A stretch of 64,000 nt of DNA from positions 62,001 to 126,000 of the forward strand of contig NZ_VWSG01000005.1 of NCBI RefSeq assembly GCF_008629655.1, in the 5' to 3' direction. The translations under genes and the position numbers were made by a program. The notes under the pieces were generated by a model. It was given only the letters and a program-made list of their open reading frames with translations. It did not search any database and was not told where the DNA came from. Origin of the DNA: Paenimyroides baculatum (GTDB taxonomy: Bacteria > Bacteroidota > Bacteroidia > Flavobacteriales > Flavobacteriaceae). This document shows, piece after piece, positions 16,777 through 27,095 of the stretch (the first letter of the stretch is position 1; every line of letters begins with the position of its first letter).

Positions 16777-19365
16777 ATGATCTCTGAAGGGGAAAAATTA
16801 ATTCCTATTAACATCGAGGATGAAATGAAATCGGCTTACATTGATTATTCAATGTCCGTTATTGTTTCAAGAGCATTACCAGATGTTCGTGATGGATTAA
16901 AACCGGTTCACCGCCGCGTATTATTCGGAATGTATGAACTAGGTGTTACAGCAAGTAAAGCACATAAAAAATCGGCTCGTATTGTAGGGGAAGTTTTAGG
17001 TAAGTACCACCCACACGGCGATTCATCTGTTTACGATGCCATGGTACGTATGGCGCAAGAATGGAGCTTACGTTATTTATTGGTAGACGGACAAGGTAAC
17101 TTTGGTTCGGTAGATGGCGACAGCCCAGCGGCTATGCGTTATACCGAAGCTAGAATGAAAAAGATTTCTGAAGAAATTTTAGCCGATATCGACAAAGAAA
17201 CGGTTGACTTTCAGTTGAACTTCGATGATACTTTAGAAGAACCTAAAGTAATGCCTACAAAAATACCAACCTTACTGATAAACGGAGCATCGGGTATCGC
17301 AGTTGGTATGGCTACTAATATGGCGCCACACAACCTAACTGAAGTAATTAACGGTACGCTGGCATATATTGAAAATACGGAAATCGAAATTGACGAATTA
17401 CTGCAACATATCAAAGCACCCGATTTTCCAACAGGCGGAATCATTTATGGTTACGAAGGTGTAAAAGAAGCTTACAAAACCGGTCGTGGACGTGTAGTTA
17501 TGCGTGCAAAGGCAAATTTCGAAGAGATCGATGGTAAAGAATGTATCATTGTTTCAGAAATTCCTTACCAGGTGAACAAAGCCGAAATGATCAAAAAAAC
17601 GGCTGAACTTGTTAACGACAAAAAAATAGAAGGAATATCAACAATACGTGACGAATCAGACCGTAAAGGTATGCGTATCGTTTATGTATTAAAGCGTGAA
17701 GCTGTACCAAACATTGTGTTAAACATGTTGTACAAGTTTACGCAGTTGCAGTCGTCTTTCAGTATCAACAATATTGCGTTGGTAAACGGTCGTCCACAGT
17801 TATTAAATTTAAAAGAATTAATTCATTATTTCGTAGAACACCGTCATGAAGTGGTAACACGTCGTGCCGAATACGAATTAAGAAAAGCACAAGAACGTGC
17901 ACATATTTTAGAAGGATTGATTATTGCTTCCGATAATATCGATGAAGTAATCCAAATCATCCGTAGCTCTAAAAATGCCGATCAGGCTCGTGAACGATTA
18001 ATCGAACGTTTCTCGTTGTCAGAAATTCAGGCTCGTGCCATTGTTGAAATGCGTTTACGCCAGTTAACAGGTCTTGAGCAGGAAAAATTACGTGCAGAGT
18101 TTGATGAAATCATGAAGTTAATTACTCATTTACAAGAATTATTAGCAAGCAAAGAAATGCGAATGGATCTTATTAAAGAGGAATTAAACGAAATTCGCGA
18201 TAAATACGGCGATGCCCGCAGATCTCATATCGAATATGCTGGTGGCGAAATGAATATCGAAGATTTAATTGCCGATGAGCAGGTTGTAATCACAATTTCT
18301 CATGCAGGTTACATTAAACGTACGCCGTTAAGCGAATACAAAACTCAAAATCGTGGTGGTGTTGGTCAAAAATCAGCAGGAACCCGCGATCAGGATTTCT
18401 TGGAACACATGTATGTGGCAACAAACCACCAGTATATGTTGTTCTTAACGCAAAAAGGAAAATGTTTCTGGCTACGCGTTTACGAAATTCCTGAAGGTAG
18501 CAAACAAGCAAAAGGTCGTGCAATTCAGAACTTAATCAACATAGAAAACGACGATAAAGTAAAAGCATTTATCTGTACACAAGATTTACGTGACCCAGAA
18601 TACACAAGCAATAACTACATTGTAATGTGTACCAAACTAGGTCAGGTTAAGAAAACGTCGTTAGAGCAGTATTCACGTCCGCGCCAAAACGGTATCAACG
18701 CCATTACAATTAAAGATGGTGATGAGTTGTTAGAAGCAAAATTAACCGACGGAAATTCTAAAGTATTGATTGCTGCCAAAAATGGTAAAATGGTTCGTTT
18801 CGATGAATCTAAAACTCGTCCAATGGGTAGAACCGCATCTGGAGTTCGCGGTATTAAATTAGCCGATGAAAAAGATGAAGTAATTGGTTTAGTAACGGTA
18901 TCAGATCTTGAATCAGAAATTTTAGTGGTTTCAGAAAACGGTTACGGAAAACGTTCGTCTTTAGAAGCTTACCGTGAAACAAACCGTGGTGGTAAAGGTG
19001 TTAAGGCAATGAACATTACCGATAAAACCGGAGCTTTAATTTCGATTAATTCGGTTACAGATAACGATGATTTAATGATCATTAACAAATCCGGATTAAC
19101 CATTCGTTTACGCGTTTCGGATCTGCGTGTAATGGGTCGAAATACGCAAGGTGTTCGTTTAATCAACATCAAAGGAAGCGATTCTATTGCAGCAGTTGCA
19201 AAGGTTATGCGTGATGAAGACGAAGAAATTGAAATGGACGAAGAATTGAAAAAAGATCTTTTAGCAGTTGATGAAAACGATGTTTTAGAAGACGTGGTTG
19301 ACGAAATTGACGAAGAAGATGACCATATTGATTTAGAAGACGAAGAAGATACAAATGAAGAATAA
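16777..19365 (+). CDS. gyrA: DNA gyrase subunit A
   Basis: The 862-residue product has the GyrA breakage-reunion domain with [14 protein letters not shown], the quinolone region [10 protein letters not shown] (78-87) and catalytic Tyr in RYTEARM (Tyr122). Numbering coincides with E. coli, with Ser83 and Asp87 both present, the susceptible state at these sites. The C-terminal beta-pinwheel carries the GyrA-box-like QNRGGVG and repeated RG-containing blades ([23 protein letters not shown]). The last 50 residues are strongly acidic ([14 protein letters not shown]), a tail type known to tune supercoiling. The TPR gene starts inside its last codons. Confidence 0.97.
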   Translation: MISEGEKLIPINIEDEMKSAYIDYSMSVIVSRALPDVRDGLKPVHRRVLFGMYELGVTASKAHKKSARIVGEVLGKYHPHGDSSVYDAMVRMAQEWSLRYLLVDGQGNFGSVDGDSPAAMRYTEARMKKISEEILADIDKETVDFQLNFDDTLEEPKVMPTKIPTLLINGASGIAVGMATNMAPHNLTEVINGTLAYIENTEIEIDELLQHIKAPDFPTGGIIYGYEGVKEAYKTGRGRVVMRAKANFEEIDGKECIIVSEIPYQVNKAEMIKKTAELVNDKKIEGISTIRDESDRKGMRIVYVLKREAVPNIVLNMLYKFTQLQSSFSINNIALVNGRPQLLNLKELIHYFVEHRHEVVTRRAEYELRKAQERAHILEGLIIASDNIDEVIQIIRSSKNADQARERLIERFSLSEIQARAIVEMRLRQLTGLEQEKLRAEFDEIMKLITHLQELLASKEMRMDLIKEELNEIRDKYGDARRSHIEYAGGEMNIEDLIADEQVVITISHAGYIKRTPLSEYKTQNRGGVGQKSAGTRDQDFLEHMYVATNHQYMLFLTQKGKCFWLRVYEIPEGSKQAKGRAIQNLINIENDDKVKAFICTQDLRDPEYTSNNYIVMCTKLGQVKKTSLEQYSRPRQNGINAITIKDGDELLEAKLTDGNSKVLIAAKNGKMVRFDESKTRPMGRTASGVRGIKLADEKDEVIGLVTVSDLESEILVVSENGYGKRSSLEAYRETNRGGKGVKAMNITDKTGALISINSVTDNDDLMIINKSGLTIRLRVSDLRVMGRNTQGVRLINIKGSDSIAAVAKVMRDEDEEIEMDEELKKDLLAVDENDVLEDVVDEIDEEDDHIDLEDEEDTNEE

Positions 19366-20596
19366 TTTAATGATGATGAGCATGTTTTTAATAACATGCT
19401 CTTCTTCTTTTGCTCAAAAAAATGAGTTGAAAGAATTAGAAAAACTGGTAAAAAGAAACAATACAACAGAAACTTCGGCATTGCTCTCAACAGTTGAAAA
19501 AATGCTTCCACAGGCAACCGATGATCAAAAGGCAGCCTATTATTTCTTTAGAACCAAGAATTTTATCAATCTGGCAAACAGCGGAGTTGATTTTAATGAA
19601 AATCGATCAAAAGCTATTGAATCGATCAATCATTTGATTAAGTTTGAAAACGATACAAAAAGTAAAAAATATACTACGGAAGTTACCGAACTTAAAAATA
19701 CACTTTTAGCCGAATTGGTTGATGATGCCATTGATACCAACCGTAATAAAGATTACAAAAAATCGAGCCGCTTGTTTGAACAGGCTTATAATTTAAGCAA
19801 TCTTGATACTGTTTATCTGTATCACGCGGCAAACGATGCCGTGAATGCAAAAGATTACGATTTTGCAGAAAGCAAGTTTAAAGATTTAATTAAGTTGAAA
19901 TACGACGGAAAATCGCAAACTTATGTAGCAACTTCACAAGCTACCGGAAAAGTAGAATCGTTTGGTTTTGACAGAAAAGCCCGTGATTTGGCAGTTAAAA
20001 ACGGATCGCACACGCAACCTGAAACTATCTTTAATAAAAGTGCTAAAACAAGTATCTACAACAACTTAACGCATATTCTACTTAATAAGGAAAATTATTC
20101 TGAAGCCGAAAATTATGCTTTAACGGCTTACGATTTAGATAAAGACAATGTGAACAATTTGTTAAATGTTTTGTTTTTATATTACAATACCAATCGTTTA
20201 GACAGATACGAAGAGTATGCTAAAAAGGGAGTTGAGCGTTTTCCACAGAATGAAGTATTGCTGTATAATTTGGCAGTAATCAACATGAAAAATAATCAAA
20301 ACGAACAAGCAACAGATTATTTGAACAAGATTTTATTGTTGAATAAAAACAATTTTGATGCGTTAAAAGCCTTGGGAAATTTAGAGCTACAGAAAGATGC
20401 TGATATAACCAACAAGATAAATGCGTTACCGAATACAACAACATCAAGCAAAAAGCGTAACGATTTAATGCAGGAAAAAAGATTGGTTTATACTACTACA
20501 TTAGATTATTATAAAAAAGCGCAAGCAGTTAATCCTAAAGACGAAAGTTTAAACGAATTGATTACTCAAATTCAAGATTTTTTAAAGAATAATTAA
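19355..20596 (+). CDS. Exported tetratricopeptide-repeat protein
   Basis: A 413-residue protein with a signal peptide ([16 protein letters not shown]) and several TPR-like helix pairs, e.g. [39 protein letters not shown] and [20 protein letters not shown]. Probably periplasmic; TPR proteins scaffold other proteins but no partner can be named. The first ATG overlaps the gyrA 3' end by 11 bases; internal Met codons 5-10 residues later are alternative starts that keep the signal peptide. A gyrA-TPR pair is, as I recall, conserved in Flavobacteria. Confidence 0.88.
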   Translation: MKNNLMMMSMFLITCSSSFAQKNELKELEKLVKRNNTTETSALLSTVEKMLPQATDDQKAAYYFFRTKNFINLANSGVDFNENRSKAIESINHLIKFENDTKSKKYTTEVTELKNTLLAELVDDAIDTNRNKDYKKSSRLFEQAYNLSNLDTVYLYHAANDAVNAKDYDFAESKFKDLIKLKYDGKSQTYVATSQATGKVESFGFDRKARDLAVKNGSHTQPETIFNKSAKTSIYNNLTHILLNKENYSEAENYALTAYDLDKDNVNNLLNVLFLYYNTNRLDRYEEYAKKGVERFPQNEVLLYNLAVINMKNNQNEQATDYLNKILLLNKNNFDALKALGNLELQKDADITNKINALPNTTTSSKKRNDLMQEKRLVYTTTLDYYKKAQAVNPKDESLNELITQIQDFLKNN

Positions 20597-20628
20597 AAAA
20601 ATGGCTTCCAAATTGGAAGCCATTTTTT
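20596..20628. terminator. Bidirectional terminator between the TPR gene and serC
   Basis: A 15-bp perfect stem (AAAAAATGGCTTCCA / TGGAAGCCATTTTTT) with an AAT loop, between convergent genes and overlapping the serC stop codon. Confidence 0.88.
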
Positions 20629-21700
20629 ATATAACTTTAGTTTCAAAATACTGCATTACTTCAACTAATTTTTGAACACTTGTCATTGGTAAGGCGCTAT
20701 ACATTGATGCTCTATACCCACCTGCTGTTCTATGTCCTTTTACGCCGTAGATTCCTTCGCTCGAACATAATTCATCAAAAGCCATAGTCAGACTTTCATC
20801 TTTAAGGAAAAAAGTAGCATTCATTACAGAGCGATCTTCAACTGCTGCGGTTCCATAAAACAGACTATTTCTATCTATTTCAGAATACATTAAATTAGCT
20901 TTGGCAAGATTTCTACGTTCTGCGGCAGCAATTCCGCCTAAATCTTTAAGCCATTTCATTGTGAGATAACTTACATAAACCGAAAAAACCGAAGGTGTAT
21001 TGTACATACTTTCTCTTTCGATATGCTTTTTGTAGTTCATGATATTCGGAATACTTCTGTTAGTTTTATCCAGCAATTCATCTTTTACAACTATTAAATT
21101 AACTCCAGATGTTCCTACATTTTTCTGGGCACAAGCATAGATCAAATCAAACTTTGAAAAATCTAAATTTCGAGAGAAAATATCCGAACTCATATCACAA
21201 ACCAACGGAACATTATTTTCAGGAAAATCTTTAAACTGCGTACCGTAAATGGTATTGTTCGATGTAATGTGCAAGTAATCTAAATCATTAGGAACTACAA
21301 TATTCTTGGGAATATAACTGTAATTTTTATCTTTTGATGATGCTACTTCAATAACTTCACCAAAATAAGCAGCTTCGTTTTTTGCATTATTTGCCCAATT
21401 CCCGGTATTAATGTAACCTGCTTTACCGTCAACTTTCATTAAATTATTTGCAACTCGGACAAATTCTAAACTAGCTCCACCTTGCAGAAGCAAAGCAGAA
21501 TATCCCTTATCTTGCAAATTCAATAATTCCAAAGCTAAATTTCGAGCCGAATTCATAATTTCAACAAAAGAAGCATCTCTGTGAGAAATCTCAATTAAAG
21601 ACAATCCCGAATTACTAAAGTTCAAGACCGCTTCTGAAGCTTTTTGTAAAACTTCTGGTGGCAAAATACTTGGTCCGGAACTAAAATTATGAATTTTCAT
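20627..21700 (-). CDS. serC: Phosphoserine aminotransferase
   Basis: The 357-residue class-V aminotransferase begins with HNFSSGPSILPPEVLQ and shows LLLQGGASLEF, NTGNWANNA, CDMSSDIFSR and the PLP lysine in YACAQKNVGTSGVN (about residue 190), ending with GYRASMYSALP. It makes 3-phosphoserine from 3-phosphohydroxypyruvate and glutamate in serine synthesis and also acts in pyridoxal phosphate synthesis. serA is not next to it; the nearest upstream gene is a small membrane protein 42 bases away. Confidence 0.97.
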   Translation of the reverse strand: MKIHNFSSGPSILPPEVLQKASEAVLNFSNSGLSLIEISHRDASFVEIMNSARNLALELLNLQDKGYSALLLQGGASLEFVRVANNLMKVDGKAGYINTGNWANNAKNEAAYFGEVIEVASSKDKNYSYIPKNIVVPNDLDYLHITSNNTIYGTQFKDFPENNVPLVCDMSSDIFSRNLDFSKFDLIYACAQKNVGTSGVNLIVVKDELLDKTNRSIPNIMNYKKHIERESMYNTPSVFSVYVSYLTMKWLKDLGGIAAAERRNLAKANLMYSEIDRNSLFYGTAAVEDRSVMNATFFLKDESLTMAFDELCSSEGIYGVKGHRTAGGYRASMYSALPMTSVQKLVEVMQYFETKVI

Positions 21701-21742
21701 ATAGACAGTTTTAGAAAATTAATTTTTATCGAAAATAGAAGC

Positions 21743-21925
21743 TTACACCCTACCTTTTAAAGCGTTAAAAACCCATGCAATCGCAAAGAAGCCCACGCCA
21801 ACTGCACCAAATCCCCAACCGGCAACATCGGCATATCGGTAAATAGCCAAACCAACTAAAATGCATCCCATAAGAATCATGATAAATGTTGCCCAGCCTA
21901 ATATTTTATTTTTATTTAATGACAT
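21743..21925 (-). CDS. Small two-helix membrane protein (CAL67264-like)
   Basis: A 60-residue protein with two membrane helices (ILGWATFIMILMGCILVGLA and GWGFGAVGVGFFAIAWVF) joined by a short YRYADVA loop. I recognise the pattern from the CAL67264 family, restricted as far as I know to Bacteroidota; no function is known. It sits 16 bases downstream of holA on the same strand. Confidence 0.8.
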   Translation of the reverse strand: MSLNKNKILGWATFIMILMGCILVGLAIYRYADVAGWGFGAVGVGFFAIAWVFNALKGRV

Positions 21926-21941
21926 AGTTTTAGTTTTAAAA

Positions 21942-22961
21942 TTAACGAAGTACTTTAATTAAAAGTTCTTTTAATAAATCGTCATGCGTTAAGCTGCCGT
22001 TTACACCTTTTCCTTTTAAATCGATTTCGCGGATTACGGCGATTGTCTGACTTACTTTTTTCATTGGATAAATCTTGCCTGCTGCCTGATAATCTTTTAA
22101 ACCATATTGATTAATTCCCAATTGCTTTGCAATATCCGCGGGATTTGCACTTGCGTTTTTATAAATCATTCCGTGATATTGCAACAGTTTAGAAAAGAAA
22201 TTATAAAGCAAAGACGTTGTCACTACAAACGGATTATTTTTTGTATTCAATGCAAAATATTTAGCAATTCCGAATGCTTTTGCTTCATTTTTATAGGCAA
22301 CCGCATTAATCAGCTCAAAATTATTGTACTCTTTACTAATCCCGATATTTTCCTCAACCAAATCGGCAGTAATCAGTTTATCGTTTTTTAAAATGATTTT
22401 TAACTTATCAATTTCGTTAGAAATCTTACTTAAATCGTTCCCTAAAAATTCGACCAGCATAGCAACTGCTTTTGGTTCAATTTCTAATTTTTCATCGCTG
22501 ATTAAAGTTTTTATCCAACCTTCAACCTGATAATCTTTTAATTTATTACTTTCTAAAATTTCAGCAAATTCAGATTTTGAAAGTGTTTTATAAAGTTCTT
22601 TACGTTTATCCAGCGTTTTGTATTTGTAACAAAAAACCAAAATGGTTGATGGCTGAACACTTTTAAAGTACGACGAAAATTGATCAATAGTTTTAACCAA
22701 TTCTTGTGCTTCTTTAATCACAACCAGCATTTTATCGCCCATAAAAGGATATTGCCGAGCTTGTGACATAATATCGTTCACAGAAACATCTTTGCCGTAT
22801 AAAATAACCTGATTGAACGATTTTTCCTCTTCAGAAATTACATTATTGGTAAAATGATCACTTAAAAAATCAATAAAATAAGGTTCTTCGCCCATTAAAA
22901 AATAAACCGGTTTGTAACCGTCTTTCTTAAACGAAGTAATCATTTTTTTTAACTCACTCAT
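21942..22961 (-). CDS. holA: DNA polymerase III subunit delta
   Basis: A 339-residue protein with the HolA pattern: VYFLMGEEPYFIDFLSDHF at the N-terminus, SQARQYPFMGDKMLVVIKEAQ, the sliding-clamp-opening AAA-like fold without a P-loop, and C-terminal helices with NPADIAKQLGINQYGLKDY. Delta is the clamp-loader wrench that opens the beta ring. It is divergent from the HsdR_N-like gene with 53 bases between them, an arrangement I recall as conserved in Flavobacteria. Confidence 0.93.
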   Translation of the reverse strand: MSELKKMITSFKKDGYKPVYFLMGEEPYFIDFLSDHFTNNVISEEEKSFNQVILYGKDVSVNDIMSQARQYPFMGDKMLVVIKEAQELVKTIDQFSSYFKSVQPSTILVFCYKYKTLDKRKELYKTLSKSEFAEILESNKLKDYQVEGWIKTLISDEKLEIEPKAVAMLVEFLGNDLSKISNEIDKLKIILKNDKLITADLVEENIGISKEYNNFELINAVAYKNEAKAFGIAKYFALNTKNNPFVVTTSLLYNFFSKLLQYHGMIYKNASANPADIAKQLGINQYGLKDYQAAGKIYPMKKVSQTIAVIREIDLKGKGVNGSLTHDDLLKELLIKVLR

Positions 22962-23002
22962 AAACTTTCACAGATTTATAAAGATTTTTTAAAGAGAATG
23001 AA

Positions 23003-23010
23003 TAAATTTG
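23003..23010 (+). promoter_or_regulatory. -7 promoter box of the 23015 gene
   Basis: TAAATTTG, a perfect TAnnTTTG match, ending four bases before the ATG, which predicts a leaderless mRNA. Confidence 0.65.
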
Positions 23011-23014
23011 CAAT

Positions 23015-23449
23015 ATGCGTGATTTAAATTTTCCCGATTTTCAATTTCGTTTCAAAAATAATGAAAATAAACGGTTCATTTTCGATGACATCAGGAAAAA
23101 ATACGTTTTGTTAACGCCCGAAGAATGGGTGCGGCAACATGTGGTTCAGTTTTTGATTAAAGTAAAAATGTATCCGCAATCGCATATAAATGTAGAGAAA
23201 GTTGTTAAAATCAACGACATGAACAAACGTTACGATGTAGTTGTTTTTACGCCGAAAGGATCTATTTTTTTGCTGGTTGAATGTAAAGAACCATCGGTAA
23301 AGATAACCCAATCGGTTTTTGATCAAATTGCGCGTTACAATATGAGTTTAAATGCACAGTTTTTAATGGTTACCAACGGTTTAAATCATTATTATTGTAA
23401 ATTAGATTATGTAAATAAAAAATATCAGTTTTTAACTGATTTACCTTAA
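23015..23449 (+). CDS. HsdR_N-like nuclease-fold protein
   Basis: A 144-residue protein consisting only of a type I restriction enzyme R N-terminal-like (HSDR_N_2) domain. The PD-(D/E)XK signature is visible as KRYDVVVFTPKG (Asp) followed by FLLVECKEPS (E-x-K). There is no helicase, methylase or specificity gene nearby, so it is not part of a restriction system; these orphan domains next to holA are frequent in Flavobacteria and may act in DNA repair or replication. Function is inferred only from fold and position. Confidence 0.88.
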   Translation: MRDLNFPDFQFRFKNNENKRFIFDDIRKKYVLLTPEEWVRQHVVQFLIKVKMYPQSHINVEKVVKINDMNKRYDVVVFTPKGSIFLLVECKEPSVKITQSVFDQIARYNMSLNAQFLMVTNGLNHYYCKLDYVNKKYQFLTDLP

Positions 23450-23458
23450 AAGTTAAAT

Positions 23459-24367
23459 ATGAGTAAAAATTTCATATATATAGGATTGTTGGTAGCATCT
23501 GTTTTTGTTTCTTGCAACAAAGAAAAAACATCGGTACCAAACGATTCAAACTCCGATACTATTACAGAAATTCTTTATTCCAGCGATCCAGATTATGTTT
23601 TATCGAACAAAAATGCACAAGAATTGGTTGAGCATTTAGAGAGCGAACAAAAGGATTTAAAACGCAAATTAAAAAAAGCCAACAAAAAGGAAGCCGAAGC
23701 ACTGTTTATTGATTATTACAAGCGTTTAACCGTGATTGTAGATTCTATAAACATGGCAGAAACCAATACTTTAAAGACCTATCACAAATTGGGTAACGAA
23801 AAGCACGATACCATTTTGCGTAAGGAAAATACGTATGATAAAGTTGGTTTGTATTTTAGAAAGATCGATTCTACTACCTACGATTTTAAAATTAAACCCG
23901 GATATTTCTACAATTTATTCCATAAAAAAATTACTAGAGAGTACGAAGAATATTTAAAATTACGATTCGCAGAGCATAAACTTTTGTACGATTCGCAATT
24001 CAACAACGAAAAAGTTTCATTAGAACAACAACGAAATTTGATTATTAGTTGGGAGAAATTCATCGTTAAAAACAAAGACTTCAAGTTTATTGATTACGCT
24101 AAAAAATCGTACACAGATGCGTTGATGATGTATTTATTTGGAACATCGAGCAAGCCAGCGTTCGAGGTTTCGAACAAGAAACTTTATGTTGAAAATGAGC
24201 AGGAATACATTACGTTTGTAAAGAAAAATCCTAAATTGATTTCGGCTGAAATTACCAAATCGTTCCTGAAACATTTTTATGCGAACGATAAAAACTTCAC
24301 TGCTGAAGTATTTTATTTAGATTTGAAAGATTTCACCAAAAAAGAAATTTCTGAACGCCTGAAATAA
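23459..24367 (+). CDS. Lipoprotein of unknown function
   Basis: A 302-residue protein with lipobox VFVSC (Cys19) after a hydrophobic signal. Residues about 50-100 form a highly charged helical coil (LVEHLESEQKDLKRKLKKAN), followed by a mixed region with many Lys and Tyr. No known domain is apparent. It sits ten bases after the HsdR_N-like gene and its stop overlaps the following glycosyltransferase ATG, so the three genes are probably one transcript. Confidence 0.82.
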   Translation: MSKNFIYIGLLVASVFVSCNKEKTSVPNDSNSDTITEILYSSDPDYVLSNKNAQELVEHLESEQKDLKRKLKKANKKEAEALFIDYYKRLTVIVDSINMAETNTLKTYHKLGNEKHDTILRKENTYDKVGLYFRKIDSTTYDFKIKPGYFYNLFHKKITREYEEYLKLRFAEHKLLYDSQFNNEKVSLEQQRNLIISWEKFIVKNKDFKFIDYAKKSYTDALMMYLFGTSSKPAFEVSNKKLYVENEQEYITFVKKNPKLISAEITKSFLKHFYANDKNFTAEVFYLDLKDFTKKEISERLK

Positions 24368-25359
24368 TGAAAAACATTGCTGTTGTTTTATTAAATTGGA
24401 ACGGATTAGAGCTTTTAAAGCAGTTTTTGCCTATTGTTGAAAAATTTTCTACTGAAGCTGTAATTTATGTTGCGGATAATAATTCTACAGATGGATCTAA
24501 ACAGTTTGTAAAAGATCATTTTCCGTCGGTTAAATGGATACAGCTTGCTGATAATTTCGGCTACGCCAAAGGATACAACGAAGCTTTACAACAGATAAAC
24601 GAAGAATATATTTGTTTGTTGAATACCGATATTGAAGTTACAGAAAATTGGTTACAGCCGGTTTTAGATTTGTTCAAAAAAGATTATTCTATTGGAATAA
24701 TCCAACCAAAAATATTAGATTTTAAGAACAAAGAATATTTTGAATACGCTGGTGCAGCAGGCGGATTTATTGATAAATATGGTTTTCCATTTTGTAGAGG
24801 ACGAATTTTTGATACTTTAGAAAAAGACGAAAACCAATACCAAACGCAGGAGATTTTCTGGGCATCGGGAGCTGTTTTTTTTATTCGAAACAGTATTTTT
24901 AAACAGCTAAACGGTTTTGATGACCATTTTTTTGCGCATCAAGAAGAGATTGATTTATGTTGGCGCGCTTTCAACCAAAACATAAAAGTGTATTATTGCA
25001 ACGAAAGTACCGTTTACCATATTGGTGGTGCTACTTTAAAAAAATCAAACCCGCAGAAAACCTTTTTAAACTTTAGGAATTCGTTGTTTATGCTGTATAA
25101 AAACCTTCCAAAAGAAGATCGATTTCCTATCATCTTCAAACGATTGTGTTTAGACGGTTTAGCAGGTGTAAAATTATTTTTGAGTTTACAGCCACTGCAC
25201 ACTTTTGCAATTATTAAAGCACATTTTGCGTATTATGGCAATCTTTCAAAACTAAAAAATAAGCATGTTCAAAATCCTAAATCCAATTATTTTTATACCG
25301 ATAATATTGTTTTTGATTACTTTTTAAAGGGGAGGAAAAAGTTTAATCAACTAAAATAA
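24367..25359 (+). CDS. Glycosyltransferase family 2
   Basis: A 330-residue GT-A-fold enzyme: VVLLNWNGLELLKQFLP and VADNNSTDGS bind the nucleotide sugar, CLLNTDIEV supplies the DxD-like metal site, and FFAHQEEIDLCWRAF carries the catalytic-base region. WbbL/rhamnosyltransferase-type relatives look like this. There is no C-terminal membrane anchor beyond one weakly hydrophobic stretch. It probably adds a sugar to a lipid-linked or surface glycan; the acceptor is unknown. Confidence 0.92.
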   Translation: MKNIAVVLLNWNGLELLKQFLPIVEKFSTEAVIYVADNNSTDGSKQFVKDHFPSVKWIQLADNFGYAKGYNEALQQINEEYICLLNTDIEVTENWLQPVLDLFKKDYSIGIIQPKILDFKNKEYFEYAGAAGGFIDKYGFPFCRGRIFDTLEKDENQYQTQEIFWASGAVFFIRNSIFKQLNGFDDHFFAHQEEIDLCWRAFNQNIKVYYCNESTVYHIGGATLKKSNPQKTFLNFRNSLFMLYKNLPKEDRFPIIFKRLCLDGLAGVKLFLSLQPLHTFAIIKAHFAYYGNLSKLKNKHVQNPKSNYFYTDNIVFDYFLKGRKKFNQLK

Positions 25360-25361
25360 AC

Positions 25362-26126
25362 TTACTTTATTCCTTCAAAAACACCCAAACCAAATAAGGC
25401 AAAATCATATTTTACGGGATCTGTCGGATCGAATTTTCTTAATGCTTCATCTAATTCCATCAATGCTTTTTGATCGTTTTGTTTTCGGCTTAAAATACCT
25501 AACGCTCGTGCTACATTTCCCGAATGAACATCCAACGGGCAAGATAATTCACTTGGAGAAACAGCGTTCCAAATACCAAAATCGACCCCTTTTCCGTCGT
25601 TTCTCGTAACCCAACGCAAAAACATATTTATCCTCTTTGACGAAGATCCTTTCAACGGATCTGAAATATGTTTTGTAGTTCGCAGCGGATGATCTATTTC
25701 AAAAAAGATTTGTTTAAATTTAGATATTCTGTTTTGCAGATTTATGGAATTGTTGGCAGAAAAAACGTTTTCTAGTCCACCGTGATGCTCGTAAATATTC
25801 CGAAGCGATTTAATAAAATAACGAAAATCATCTGAATTAAACGTTCTGTGAACAATATTATCAATGGCATCAATCTGATTATTTGTAGCATTCATAACAA
25901 AATCATACGGATTATTTCCCATGGCATCCATCATTTTGGTTGCGCTGTTAATAATCATTTTTCTATTTCCCCAAGCAATTGTAGCTGCTAAAAAACCACT
26001 GATTTCAATATCTTCTTTTATTTTATATCTATGTGGAATCTGTATGGGATCGCTTTTAATAAAATTTGGATTGTTATATTGATCTGCTTTAAAATCAAGA
26101 TAATCTTTTAGTTCTTCGAAATTCAT
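25362..26126 (-). CDS. TIGR02757-family protein (DUF2400)
   Basis: A 254-residue protein of the DUF2400/TIGR02757 type: FIKSDPIQIPHRYKIKEDIE, FLAATIAWGNRKMIINSATKM, KRINMFLRWVTRNDGKGVDFG and the end VKYDFALFGLGVF. The fold is helical and HhH-glycosylase-like; LDVHSGNVARALG resembles the catalytic loop of Nth/OGG-type DNA glycosylases, but the family has no confirmed activity that I know. Convergent with the glycosyltransferase with only two bases between stops. Confidence 0.9.
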   Translation of the reverse strand: MNFEELKDYLDFKADQYNNPNFIKSDPIQIPHRYKIKEDIEISGFLAATIAWGNRKMIINSATKMMDAMGNNPYDFVMNATNNQIDAIDNIVHRTFNSDDFRYFIKSLRNIYEHHGGLENVFSANNSINLQNRISKFKQIFFEIDHPLRTTKHISDPLKGSSSKRINMFLRWVTRNDGKGVDFGIWNAVSPSELSCPLDVHSGNVARALGILSRKQNDQKALMELDEALRKFDPTDPVKYDFALFGLGVFEGIK

Positions 26127-26165
26127 TTTGTAAAAATAAGGAAGATTTTTTAAGGCTAAAAAAAT

Positions 26166-26194
26166 AAATCCTTTAAAAGCTTAAAGGATTTTGT
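26166..26194 (-). terminator. Intrinsic terminator of the ppk-ppx operon
   Basis: An 11-bp stem (AAATCCTTTAA / TTAAAGGATTT) with an AAGC loop overlaps the ppx stop codon and is followed on minus by a T-rich run. Confidence 0.8.
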
Positions 26195-27095
26195 TTATCG
26201 TAATTTTTGTATTCTTATAGTACATTGCTTTGACAATACCGTCTGAAAGTCCGATTTTTGGTACGTAAATATGTTTAGCATTACTCCATTTCATTGCGTT
26301 AACGTAAATTTTAATGGCTGGAATAATAACGTCGGCACGATCGGTGTTCAATCCTAAAGTATAAATACGTTCTTCGTACGACAAAGAATTCAGATATTTA
26401 AAACGTTGCACTAAATATGTTTGTGTTAACGGTTTATCGTTTGTCTTACCCGACATTTTAAATATTTTGTTGATGTTTCCGCCAGATCCTATTATTTCAA
26501 CATTTGATAAATCTGCAGTATGAGTTTTAATCCATTTTTCAATTTCTTGCCAAACACTTTCGGTAACCATATTGTTCAACAAACGAACGGTTCCATTTTT
26601 AAATGATTTTGAAACGATTTGTTTTCCGTTTGAAAACAGCGTAAACTCGGTACTTCCTCCACCAACATCAACATACAGATAATGTCCGTCGTTCTTTATA
26701 AAAGATTCTAAATCGGAATTTGCTATAATGGCTGCTTCAGTTTTTCCTTCAATAATATCAATATTAATTCCGGTTTTTTTAGCAATTTCTTCAACCAAAT
26801 CTTTACCGTTATATGCTTCGCGCATTGCAGATGTTGCACAAGCAGAATATTGTTCAACCTGATAAACATCCATTAACAATTTAAACGCTTTCATGGCTTT
26901 TACCATACGTTCGGCACTTTCCTCGGAAATTTCACCCACCGTAAAAGCATCCTGCCCCAAACGAATAGGCACGCGGATTAAATGACTTTTGTTAAACTGC
27001 GTAGGCTTGTTTTCTTCTTCGATAACATTGGCTATAAGCAACCGCATGGCGTTTGAACCAATATCAATTGCGGCGTATTTTTTTATTTTTATCAT
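26181..27095 (-). CDS. Ppx/GppA-family exopolyphosphatase
   Basis: A 304-residue ASKHA-fold phosphatase with both nucleotide/phosphate loops: AAIDIGSNAMRLLIA near the start and YVDVGGGSTEFTLF (about 140-153), plus IEGKTEAAIIANSD. At 304 residues it lacks the C-terminal HD-like half of long E. coli Ppx, which is normal for the short form. It hydrolyses terminal phosphate from polyphosphate or pppGpp. Its ATG overlaps the ppk stop by one base (TAATG), so the two are translationally coupled. Confidence 0.94.
   Translation of the reverse strand: MIKIKKYAAIDIGSNAMRLLIANVIEEENKPTQFNKSHLIRVPIRLGQDAFTVGEISEESAERMVKAMKAFKLLMDVYQVEQYSACATSAMREAYNGKDLVEEIAKKTGINIDIIEGKTEAAIIANSDLESFIKNDGHYLYVDVGGGSTEFTLFSNGKQIVSKSFKNGTVRLLNNMVTESVWQEIEKWIKTHTADLSNVEIIGSGGNINKIFKMSGKTNDKPLTQTYLVQRFKYLNSLSYEERIYTLGLNTDRADVIIPAIKIYVNAMKWSNAKHIYVPKIGLSDGIVKAMYYKNTKITINKIL

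Noticed and set aside
18969..19517. Minus-strand ORF of 182 codons rich in Ser
   Set aside because: It is antisense to the gyrA acidic tail and the TPR gene start; runs of Ser come from complementing GAA/GAT codons. Both plus genes are well supported.
22965..23000. CACAGATT fragment in the holA gap as a third family-B repeat
   Set aside because: Only about ten bases match and there is no partner arm; chance in AT-rich DNA is likely.
23015..23449. Restriction-modification system from the HsdR_N-like protein
   Set aside because: Only the N-terminal nuclease-like domain is present; no helicase, HsdM or HsdS within the window.
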